Of a stretch of 29,762 nt of DNA, positions 18,699 through 27,344 are shown one piece after another. The notes below the pieces were generated by a model, which searched no databases, had not been told where the DNA came from, and saw nothing but the letters and a program-made list of their open reading frames with translations. Made by a program: the position numbers and the translations under genes. The stretch spans positions 1 through 29,762 of the forward strand of contig JAUCBJ010008774.1 of the NCBI GenBank assembly GCA_032718475.1, written 5' to 3'. The stretch is from Nemertoderma westbladi. Lineage: Eukaryota > Xenacoelomorpha > Nemertodermatida > Nemertodermatidae. The stretch's first letter is position 1; every line of letters begins with the position of its first letter.

Positions 18699-18981
18699 AA
18701 CATCAGGTTCCACCTTGGTGTAGTGGTTGCATTGAATTCACTTCTCCTGTAGGTCGTGGGTTCGATCCTCATATGGGCCGTGGCAGTTTTCGTTTCGGCA
18801 CGAATGCTTTAAAGGGACCAGCCAGGGCGCATCTCTGCCTTGCATCCTTAAGTTGTAGCTAAATGAGTACTGGAGTTTCCTCTGGGGAGTAAAGTTCTGG
18901 GGTGACCGCACTGGAAAGTCGTCAGACTTTGAGCGTAATCCCTGGCCTAGCGGCCGAAGAAAATTTACTTTTACTTTTACT
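18699..18981 (+). mobile_element. tRNA-derived SINE with 9-bp target duplication
   Basis: The head (about 18705-18780) has an RNA polymerase III A box TGGTGTAGTGG and B box GGTTCGATCC with normal tRNA spacing. A body follows whose 3' part (18876-18970) matches the second SINE of this window at about 75 percent, including GACCGCACTGGAAA and a GTCGT-AGACTTTG-GCGT block. It ends in a TTTACTTTTACTTTTACT tail. The duplication TTGTGTTCC at 18690-18698 and 18982-18990 fixes both ends, giving a 283-base insertion. The partner LINE and the SINE superfamily are not assigned. It is oriented towards the neighbouring 707-aa gene, which is on the opposite strand. Confidence 0.88.
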
Positions 18982-19128
18982 TTGTGTTCCGTTGTTGTAA
19001 ACGAAAGGAAAATGGTTTATTTCTATATATGTATCGTTACGTTCTATCATGTATAGCAGTACGAACTGTTTAAAAAATTTGCAGTATTAATGTGGAATGA
19101 AAATGGAAATAAAACTTTAAATATATTA

Positions 19129-19134
19129 TTTATT
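19129..19134 (-). terminator. Candidate poly(A) signal of the LRR-cap protein gene
   Basis: On the minus strand an AATAAA lies about 165 bases beyond the stop codon of the gene ending at 19297. The surroundings are AT-rich, so this is only a plausible site. Confidence 0.4.
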
Positions 19135-19296
19135 ACCAATGTGGTACATTCATTATTGTAGATATAGTATATAATATAGTTACGGGCAATTTTACTAATT
19201 CATAACTTGGGAATAGGAATAATAATCAACTTCTCAAATATATTATTTTATCAGATGATATGGTTCAACTGTAGCAAATTTTAAAAGTTATAAAAG

Positions 19297-21420
19297 TCAC
19301 AAATTACATAAACGCACTACAATTACAACCAAAGTCACTGCCCACAACTCCGCTGTTATAATGCTAGACGATGCCTCAATATTGGTCACGTTTACTTCCA
19401 TACCGGTATTGTTAGTTTTATTATTAACCATTCCTCGAACTACAATATTCTCAACTACTTGAGGTTTATCCGTGGCTTCAACAAGTTCATCATCAGTGTC
19501 TGCGGAATTCTCAGTGTTTGTTCCTGGATTGTCTTCCTGTAGATCATCTGCAGTGGTCAGATCAACAGGATTCTCGTCGAATTCCGAATCATCAATTGTA
19601 GGAAGTTGGTAATGAGTGCAGTTCTCGTTGGCTTCAAGGTATTCATCTATACGAATGTCATTCCACAACTTAAATCTTAGACGTTCCGGAGTTTTTATCT
19701 GTTCGCTGCAAACAGTCCATCGTGTTGCCCGATTCTTTATGTCGTTCAATCGTTTATTTATGTAAAAAATCGCGAACATTTGACAGTCGCAGTGAACCAT
19801 CTGCGAGATCTCGTTGACGTTCGACCAGAACTTGACGCCGCCGTAATGAGCGGCGTCAATCCGCGCGTCGATCGGGAAACTCAACTTTTCAATGCGAATT
19901 GCGCGATTTGGAAAGTAAATTTCGCCAACATTGTGTACATTGAGGTTCATGACGTCAATATCATCTGGAAGGTGAACCGCCCTGAAGTCCAATAAAAATA
20001 GATCATTGAAATTAAGATGTTGGAGTTTAGAGATGGCTCCTGCTTTTAATGTATTATTTCTGTGGCCAGAAGCGCAACTTCCATACAAAGTGGTTCCGTG
20101 TTCATTCACACAGCTACTACTACCATCCCAAACCCACACGGTGTAAAGCCTGATGTACGATAATTCATCAAAACCATCCTTACTATCCGTGATATCCTCT
20201 TCATCAATTCCTCCATCTACGTAGTTGTATATATAAATCTCGATGGAATATATAGATCCGAGTTCCACACGCGAGCTCTCCAATACAGAAGCTGGAAGCA
20301 AAGCGAATCGAAAAGGTAGATTCTCGAAAAATTCATTGTGAGCGCCAAAGAGTGAGAATTTGAGACCGATGTTGAATTGTTTACGATTTTCAACACGTTT
20401 GTTCACTTCCACGCATTGGGGTAGGTCGCAGGGGCAGGTGCCGAGGACCGCAGTGTACTCTTCTACTGATAGCGAGTTCCAGGTACGGCCCTGGAGAGCC
20501 CATTGCTTCGTCTGCGAACTGTGACAATGAACATTGCCAAAACGATTGCCGGAAGTCGTCACCCCGGCCAGGAAGGCCATCCACCAACTGCAATCGCAAG
20601 TGATCCCGGGACAAATCTCCTCGAATCCGCTACCCTCCTCGCACATACCCAAGGACATGCTCCTTTGCCACTCCGGGTCCACCTCCAGCGTGGTCACGTT
20701 CGACCAAAAACTGAAGCCGCCCGAACCATTCGCGCGTTTAATTCTCTCCAACAGAATATGCCTCACAATACCCTCTTTCGGGAACACAATAACCGGGATG
20801 TTATACAACTCTAAACGCGACAGTTTTATATGTTCTGGTAAAACCACCTTAAAGAAAGATTGGAGTCTTAGAACATTAGGTTCTTTATCCACCAAACTAG
20901 CGACAGCGAAAGAAGTTAAACGAAGGTCTAATTTGGTTTCAGCTTTTATTGTTAGACGAACCCCCCTTGTAAAAGATATATCAGCACCATAAGATAGGAT
21001 TTCATCTACACCCAGTTGACAAGCAATACCATGATGGCAACCATAGTCCTCAATGACTATTTCTAAAACAGAGAGTTTATCGAGATCCAGAGTTGATGTC
21101 CACTTATCCGCGAACAATGTAGTTACGTTTTTGTATCTCTTTGCGCAGATGTAGTCGTCATAGGATTCATACAAGTTGGTGAATCCACAGCAGACGCTGG
21201 GCTGGACGTAGGTATTCGAGCCCTTGGCCTGCGGTCTACCGAGACTTCTTGTCTCGACGGCAGACCAACAGCCTTCTGAGTTGAAAGCTTTTACGAGTAG
21301 CTGAAAACCATCCGACCCGTCCAGTCCCACAAGAGACACCGACACAAGCACAGTGAAGACATATGTAAACCCGGATAACCATGCGAATACATGCATATTG
21401 TCTTTCCAGTTAACCACCAT
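19297..21420 (-). CDS. Secreted/surface protein with two diverged LRR-LRRCT-like modules
   Basis: The protein is 707 residues from the first ATG (21420); a second ATG at 21396 gives an even more typical signal peptide (hydrophobic run FAWLSGFTYVFTVLVSVSLVGL). Numbers below count from the GTG 11 codons upstream. Two homologous halves are visible, about 122-347 and 396-612. Each has an EIVIEDYG/EIYIYNYV strand, then LPxxI...L...N(I/V)xxIxFP (205-225 and 495-515, identical spacing), then GG-x-x-FWSNV (245-253 and 538-546). Each closes with a CxC...C...C set (C286, C288, C310, C340 and C555, C557, C582, C612) spaced like an LRR C-terminal cap. Half 1 has an insertion of about 24 residues before CDC. 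Eight N-glycosylation sequons are present. An acidic, threonine-rich stalk (618-695) leads to a C-terminal hydrophobic stretch (701-718) with almost no cytoplasmic tail, suggesting a GPI-anchor signal. There is no intron. I do not recognise the family; the role is unknown, presumably extracellular binding. Confidence 0.8.
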   Translation of the reverse strand: MVVNWKDNMHVFAWLSGFTYVFTVLVSVSLVGLDGSDGFQLLVKAFNSEGCWSAVETRSLGRPQAKGSNTYVQPSVCCGFTNLYESYDDYICAKRYKNVTTLFADKWTSTLDLDKLSVLEIVIEDYGCHHGIACQLGVDEILSYGADISFTRGVRLTIKAETKLDLRLTSFAVASLVDKEPNVLRLQSFFKVVLPEHIKLSRLELYNIPVIVFPKEGIVRHILLERIKRANGSGGFSFWSNVTTLEVDPEWQRSMSLGMCEEGSGFEEICPGITCDCSWWMAFLAGVTTSGNRFGNVHCHSSQTKQWALQGRTWNSLSVEEYTAVLGTCPCDLPQCVEVNKRVENRKQFNIGLKFSLFGAHNEFFENLPFRFALLPASVLESSRVELGSIYSIEIYIYNYVDGGIDEEDITDSKDGFDELSYIRLYTVWVWDGSSSCVNEHGTTLYGSCASGHRNNTLKAGAISKLQHLNFNDLFLLDFRAVHLPDDIDVMNLNVHNVGEIYFPNRAIRIEKLSFPIDARIDAAHYGGVKFWSNVNEISQMVHCDCQMFAIFYINKRLNDIKNRATRWTVCSEQIKTPERLRFKLWNDIRIDEYLEANENCTHYQLPTIDDSEFDENPVDLTTADDLQEDNPGTNTENSADTDDELVEATDKPQVVENIVVRGMVNNKTNNTGMEVNVTNIEASSSIITAELWAVTLVVIVVRLCNL

Positions 21421-23781
21421 AGAGTTTATAATGAACGATAAAATATATTTCACAACATTATTATCATCGTAAAAAATTTTTAAAATTAAATTCGACTTTA
21501 AAAAGATAAATTTGTTTAAGTTTAAAATTTTAATGTAATTATTCTACGATTTGTAAGCTGAAGTTTGTTGTAATTGAAAATTCTATGTACTTTAATAACA
21601 ATTTAAAGAGGCGCTTCAGGGGGAAGGGCTAAAGGGGTTATACCCCCTTAATTAAAATTTGGGAGACAGAAGGAGGGGGTCTGGACGCAAATCCAATTTC
21701 GGCAAATTATTATCTCGTCTCAATGTTAAATTATCAATTTGGGGAAAGGAACAGGTTACAGTAACCCAAAATAATAAACAAAAGTAAATTGCACAGGTTA
21801 CGGTTTTATTTTTGACGGAAGTAATCAGCTGTTATTTGCGTGGATTCTCCGCTGGAGAGGATGCATTGCGATGCGTCGAAAGTAAGATAATAATACTATT
21901 TTATTATAATAATAAATAGTTTAATTTAATTTTATTTAATAAGTGATTTAATTTGTATCTTTATCCCTATCCGATAAGAAACAAACATAAACACACAGTG
22001 ACAGTCAGTGTACATCTATTGATATTATAACTTACAAATCAGATTAAATTCACTTTCAATCCAACCTTGGATATACCTACCTACCGATTTATGGGTCTGA
22101 ATTGACTAATTTCTTCCTACGTATTGCTATATATAAAGGTATGAATTGGAAAATGTACTTGGTATGTTATGTTATCATGAATGGTATGCCCGTACCATGA
22201 TATTCTATGCTATTCAATATGCATAGTATACCACCCCACCGCCACCATGTCATGACATTCTACCTAGTAGTGCTATGCCTCGGTCATGACAATACATCTC
22301 ATGTTATGCTCTACCTCAACCACAATGTGTCATTTTTATGCCGTGCCGTTTCGTGAGTGACAGTGACATGCCTAGCAAGTACCAATGACATGTCATGGCA
22401 TCACTCTTCAACGAAGTGTTATGCTGTGTCATGGCTTTGCCGTGCCATTCCACGATGTACCATAATATTGTACCATGCCATGATGGGGCGTTTAATAATG
22501 TACCACTTCATGGGCCCATTATTCCAGCACTTTCATACACGTCAGCTCTCACCGCCAGCTATTCTTTGCTCAGTTACTGTATGTATATTCGTGATCGTGA
22601 CTTGTCCTGCCATGCCTTACGGCGTAGTCTAACATACAACAACATCTCGACAATTAAAATATAAATTATGCTCGTTTCGCTCGTGCTTCTCCACTCTCTC
22701 CAATTGTACAGTATATCTTTATCTACTTCCATTTGTACTACAACCACTCCGCTATCCTTGACCAAAAGCTAAATCCACTAGTACTACTGGTGGCCGGCCA
22801 TAAACAACCTTGTTCCCACGCAATGTCCTCAAATTTATTTTTGTTTACTTTGTAAGAGTAAATCCTTTAGTACATATATTAAACACCTACTTAGCTACAA
22901 TACTTCTTGTAAATAAATACTGTACATTTCAAATTCAACAATAATTAATTTCATTGCTTAAGGACAGACAGGCGGCAGCCGGCAGACAGAACTAGCGTAT
23001 GTCAGTACAGCACCAAACACAGATACAACAATAAGCAGACGCCGACGTCCCACCCATCTGGCACAAATATCGCCAATATAAATAGTAACTTATTGGCAGC
23101 AATACTACATACAAACTGCAGTCGTACTGACATGGTATTGGTGGCAGTTGGTTGCTTAGGCAACAAAACAGGAACGCATCACGAGTAACAATTAATTGCA
23201 AGATAATAGTGATGCTCCGAACACATGACGACTGTCTTTCTTATTATAGCATAGGCTAATATTGAATGCGTATCCAACTGTGGCCCATAATACTTAAGAC
23301 CTCTCTATTGTACGAAGTCACTACGCCTACACACATCACTAATCCTAATATTGTAGTAAAGGGCGATAATATTACTAGCGAATAACCATTCCTTGATAAT
23401 CTATAGGCACCATGTGTTCCGTGTGGGTTGCTTTTTATGTAGAAGGTTGATGATGTCTGTAGATCGGGGTATGTTTGCGCGCCATACGGTTGGTTATCTT
23501 GCCTTGTGGCATTGTCTTGCAAACTACCAGGGTTTATGTAAGCTTGGAGTCGGTCCCTCTATTATATTTTAATTTATTATGCCTCCTGTACACGTTCGTG
23601 GGGCGTCGCGCAGCACGCGAACTTGAGCAAGTTCGATTTTATCTTGAGTCAAAAGTTCGAGAGGTATTTGCCCGTAACTTTAAAAAATATTTGAACTTTT
23701 TCTCTAGTATGCCCATATAAAATTTGGTTGAAAATGGTTAAAATCTTCAAAGGTTATTTACGAATAAATTTTTTATTATAA
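21421..23781. other. Long gene-free region with ATGCC/CATG-rich low-order sequence
   Basis: No coding frame longer than about 100 codons or with a recognisable domain is present. The first part should contain the promoter of the minus-strand LRR-cap gene, but no element can be named. Bases 21613-21685 include runs of G and C such as AAAGGGGTTATACCCCCTT. Bases 22150-22500 are strikingly rich in ATGCC, CATG and GTACCATG words without a fixed period, perhaps an old degenerate tandem array. Several short frames at 22357-23720 look like chance openings. Confidence 0.5.
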
Positions 23782-23826
23782 ACAGACAGACAGAGAGATA
23801 GTCAGACAGACAGACAGAGAGACGGA
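23782..23826. repeat. (CAGA)n microsatellite
   Basis: The tract alternates ACAGACAGACAGAGAGA and CAGACAGACAGACAGAGAGACGGAC. It follows an AT-rich stretch and is followed by ATGAAATTTTGCCC, a flank that may belong to a degraded dispersed repeat. Confidence 0.9.
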
Positions 23827-24008
23827 CATGAAATTTTGCCCTATTTACTAATTATATTTGTGCGCTAAGGCTCGCCCTGACTGCATGGCTCGCCCCACAT
23901 GTAAATGGCGTCATGGGTGAACCACATACAGTTAGTTATTCGGGTTTTAATTTTTACTGCTGCCTGGGTGCCTTTGAATGAAGCTGATACCATTTCCGCT
24001 CGTTACGT

Positions 24009-24090
24009 ATCGCCCGGGTGAAAAACGTTTATCGCCCGGGTGAAAAAAGTCAATCGCCCGGGTAAGAACGTTTATCGCCCGGGTGAAAAA
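24009..24090. repeat. 22-bp minisatellite with CCCGGG cores, 4 units
   Basis: CGCCCGGGT occurs at 24011, 24033, 24055 and 24076, each followed by GAAAAA- or AAGAA-type sequence and often CGTTTAT. The period is 21-22 bases. The GC-rich palindromic core contrasts with the AT-rich surroundings. Confidence 0.93.
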
Positions 24091-24370
24091 CATGGTAACA
24101 AATGATTACGAACAAAAATGAAAATATAATCTAAGCGGTTCACTCTGGTTTATTGTTTTGGTTAGAAGAACCTGTAAACCTGGTCATTTTCCTTATTTTA
24201 AAATTAATATTGTTAATGTAATTTAGTTGTGGATCACATCAATGAGTAGCATGAAACATGAGACAACAGTGTGTAAGAACTGCGGGATCCAGAAACACAA
24301 ACAATGTACACACATAGTACATGTCCCCATTGGTGACATCTCCTTTGTTGTGTGCAGCATACCTGCAGCA

Positions 24371-24804
24371 TATGGGATTCCTGAGGAAATTATTGCAGCA
24401 ATCATATTACTGTACGATGGTTCCACCAAATGTGTGTCTACTGCTGATGGTGACACAGATACATTCGAAGTCTTATGGGGAGGTACAAAGAACATATTTC
24501 CAATCAGACACTCTATAACATTAGTATCCCCTATTAGTCTCACCTAGCTTGACACTTGAACGGAACCGCCTCCGCTTTCCAGGACATTGCTTTGGCCGTG
24601 AGGACCAGCCAGTGCATATATTGCGCTTTGGCGGCCTCATAGTGTGAATAAGCACGGTGGACAGCTCATGACTTTCGTGAGACGCATCTTAAAGGAAACT
24701 GGCGATGATCTAGCGGAATAGATACGGATGATCTAGCGAATGTAATGGGTGATAGGGAGTTGTGGCGGCGCAATTTTGTCGACAAGCCGGTACAGCATTC
24801 TTAA
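24371..24804 (+). pseudogene. Decayed non-LTR retrotransposon (LINE) fragment: RT piece plus ORF2 C-terminus
   Basis: A reverse-transcriptase piece is readable at 24371-24481 (YGIPEEIIAAIILLYDG, then TADGDTDTFEVLWG), matching the segment just before the catalytic motif of animal LINE ORF2. The catalytic part is missing. After about 85 bases the C-terminal region of such proteins appears in pieces: RLRFPGHCFGRED from 24567, then in another frame HGGQLMTFVRRILKETGDDLA, then DDLANVMGDRELWRR with a stop at 24802-24804. Frameshifts, internal stops and a 24-base tandem duplication around GATGATCTAGCG (24696-24740) disrupt it. It is an internally deleted, dead copy; the clade is not assigned. Confidence 0.7.
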
Positions 24805-25319
24805 TATATATTTAATATATATAATGCTTCTGCAATAGCATGTCGATAGTAGTAGTACTACCTGGAGCGGAATGACTGGAGCGTAACGAGCGAACGTCGT
24901 ATCAGCTTCACCCGAGGCACGCAGACGGCTGTAAAACCTTAAAACTCGTATATTCCAGCTAATCGAAACATTATGTAAATAGCATTAATGTGTTGGTATC
25001 ACATTATCTCATCTACCGTAACTAACAACTGTATGAAAGGGTTTTCATTTTGTTTCAAATGTACCTCATTTTTTTCCGCACATAAGGTGCACCCCCGTGA
25101 TTCATTTCACTTTGTTTATTCATTTGTTCCTAAGGAAATAATTTTACGAATCACCAACCCTATTACTATTGGCTAGAATGAAATGCCAATAACGCTAATG
25201 AGATATGAATTGAATAATAGCCAAAAATAGATCATCACACAGCTTGCAGGAATTTAAATAGCATGTCATTGGTTAATAATGACAAAATAGGATATCAACA
25301 ATAATTATTATTGGTGCTT
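24805..25319. other. Gene-free AT-rich spacer after the LINE fragment
   Basis: It starts with a TTAATATATATTTAATATATATAA-like tract that could be the LINE 3' end. It then shows only short, domain-free open frames. Nothing else could be supported. Confidence 0.5.
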
Positions 25320-25735
25320 TTCTGCCGACGTCGACAATTGTTGCTGGCGTTCTACATTTATTAGTGGCGTTATGCCTACGTCACCAACCATTATTGGGGT
25401 TGCATTCTGCCTCCGTCACCAACCATTATTTGCGTCGTTCTGTCTACGTCACCAACCATTATTTGCCCCGTTCTGCCTACGTCACCATCCATTATTTGCG
25501 TCGTTCTGCCTACGTCACCAACCATTATTTGCGTCGTTCTGCCTACGTCACCAACCATTATTTGCGTCGTTCTGCCTACGTCACCAACCATTATTTGCGT
25601 CGTTCTGCCTACGTCACCAACCATTATTTGCGTCGTTCTGCCTACGTCACCAACCATTATTTGCGTCGTTCTGCCTACGTCACCAACTGCCTACGTCACC
25701 CACATACATCACCAACATCTATTGGCGGCGTTAAT
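25320..25735. repeat. 33-bp minisatellite with TACGTCACC in every unit
   Basis: The unit consists of CATTATTTGCGTCGTTCTGC followed by CTACGTCACCAAC and is 33 bases long. About eight units are near-identical from 25419 to 25690, and degenerate units lie on both sides (25320-25418 and 25690-25735). Because 33 is a multiple of three, repeating peptide frames (for example CLRHQPLFASF) arise on both strands, but these look like artefacts. Each unit holds TACGTCA, which contains a CRE-type half-site. Confidence 0.95.
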
Positions 25736-26385
25736 TTAAGCTCATAAACATAAATATTCACAATTCGATTCGACACGATTCGACAAAACGATAAACACAA
25801 TTCGATACGAACCTAGGCAACTTTCGTAAATGAAGTAGTTAGTCATTATCAGACACAAATACTTTGTGATTGTATTAACAAGAATACCAGTATATGTATG
25901 TTAGTGCGTTTGTTGATTAAATGTTCACCCAGTAGCACATAGGTGATGCCCACCTTTAGTTCGTTTCACTTGTCGACATGACAACATGCTGACAATGAGC
26001 CAATGCTTTCATTCAGGGGATGTAATATGACATGACGTGCGTCGGTAACTTATTATTGCATAACTCCCAGGAGAACAATCCCATCGCATGTGACACCATT
26101 TATATGAAGTTGGGTGTCGTAGTGAAAATAAACTGCTTTCAAAATACATAGTATTTGGCGTGGCGGGGATGGTTCGAATTCGAGTAAATACTAAATAGTT
26201 TTCGCACTGTTGTGTCCCTATGTAAGACAATTTCGACGTAAGCCCAGAGGTAAGAAGGGAACCTGGCCACAACTGCCAACTGGTGTGGGAATAAATAAAT
26301 GGTTGAATAGTTATGGAGTGTTCACGCTTGGAAATTAGTGTGGCGCCCTCCCTGCCTTGCATGCAACTGCCAAGAGAGAGAGAGT
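25736..26385. other. Gene-free spacer
   Basis: No gene, RNA or tandem array is visible. CGATTCGACACGATTCGACAAAACGAT at 25765-25791 contains a 10-base direct repeat. A minus-strand open frame at 26009-26362 has no recognisable domain. Confidence 0.45.
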
Positions 26386-26403
26386 AACCTTCGGGTTGCC
26401 TCC
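26386..26403. repeat. Isolated match to the 28-bp minisatellite unit
   Basis: The 18 bases AACCTTCGGGTTGCCTCC are identical to the reverse complement of the most common core of the 28-bp array at 1573-3234. They are preceded by GAGAGAGAG, as in the array. The match lies about 23 kb away and just upstream of a tRNA-derived SINE, so the unit seems to be part of a dispersed sequence rather than confined to the array. Confidence 0.85.
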
Positions 26404-26440
26404 AGTGTTTCGTATTTCAGGTTTACAAGGTTTTAGTTAT

Positions 26441-26683
26441 CAAAGTCCCCTTTTGCGTCGTAGTGGTTTAATGCTTTGCTTGAATCATCAAAGTCAGAGA
26501 TCGTGGGATCGAGACCCGCTAGGGGGCAGAGAAGGAACGCACAAATGCCTTCTAGCTTCCTCTCTGGGGAGTGTAGTTCTTGGGGGACCGCACTGGAAAT
26601 AAGTCGTAAGACTTTGGGCGTTATCCCCGGCGTAATGGAAAAAGGAAACTTTACTTTTTCATTTTCTTATATTCTTTACTTTT
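26441..26683 (+). mobile_element. Second tRNA-derived SINE of the same family, diverged
   Basis: A decayed tRNA-like head (GTCGTAGTGGTTTAATGC and B-box-like GGATCGAGACC) is followed by a body. From about 26560 the body matches the SINE at 18699-18981: CTCTGGGGAGT, GACCGCACTGGAAAT, GTCGTAAGACTTTGGGCGTTA and ACTTTACTTTTTC. The tail is TTTAC/TTTTC-rich and ends near 26683. I could not find a target duplication, so the ends are approximate. Confidence 0.75.
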
Positions 26684-27318
26684 CGAGCCAACATGCTGTG
26701 ACAGCTGTGCTCCCCATTTGTAAGGCTGAACCTGAAACGACACACCAACTGTAAGTATGCCGATCGGCCAACCATTAATTAGTAAAGTCAAAACAAATGT
26801 AAAGTTGTCTTCAGCAAATCTAATAATGTTTATCCATCAAAATGTGTATAAACATTATTTTACGTAATTTATTTAGTTAGGGCTTAATGTAGTTAATAAT
26901 AAATAACTATGATGGATATTTGTGAATGAAAGTTATAATTCCAGGTTCGTGCTGCTCGTACCCCGGTACCCGAAAGGGAATACCAGTAAAACAACGTTAA
27001 ATAATAAATAAATATATACGAAATCAATCACATTAAGTTCAAAATATAAACGATTAAACAATAAGTTTTTCTTATTTCATCCTTCATCATTTATAGTGAG
27101 GAGAACAGCCGCTACCCTATTGATCACCTTACCATCTAACACTGGCCTCCTATTCGCTAGATCCACTCCTTGGTGGCGGCAGTGCTCGCCAGAAAACGTT
27201 CAGTCTTAGTTGTTCCTGTCAAATAATAATGAACTCAATCCTTCATAAAAATATATATTCAACTTGAATCTAACTTGACAAACAATGAAGCAAATTAGAA
27301 TTAAGTTTGCTCAAGGTA
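26684..27318. other. Gene-free spacer with a 12-bp-stem hairpin
   Basis: AATAATGTTTAT at 26822-26833 pairs perfectly with ATAAACATTATT at 26848-26859 around a 14-base loop. No gene or tandem array is recognised in the rest of this segment. Confidence 0.5.
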
Positions 27319-27344
27319 CCCCCCCCCCCCCCCCCCCCCCCCCC
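27319..27344. repeat. Poly-C run of 26 bases followed by a short CA tract
   Basis: Twenty-six consecutive C bases are followed by GCGCAACACACACACC. On the other strand the run is poly-G and could form a G-quadruplex. Homopolymers of this length are prone to length errors in sequencing and assembly. Confidence 0.95.

Noticed and set aside
24223-24543. Minus-strand 106-codon open frame
   Set aside because: It is the shadow of the plus-strand reverse-transcriptase fragment and has no domain of its own.
25364-25747. Repetitive proteins of 88-127 residues on both strands
   Set aside because: They arise because the 33-bp unit is a multiple of three and stop-free in several frames; the peptides are pure unit translations.
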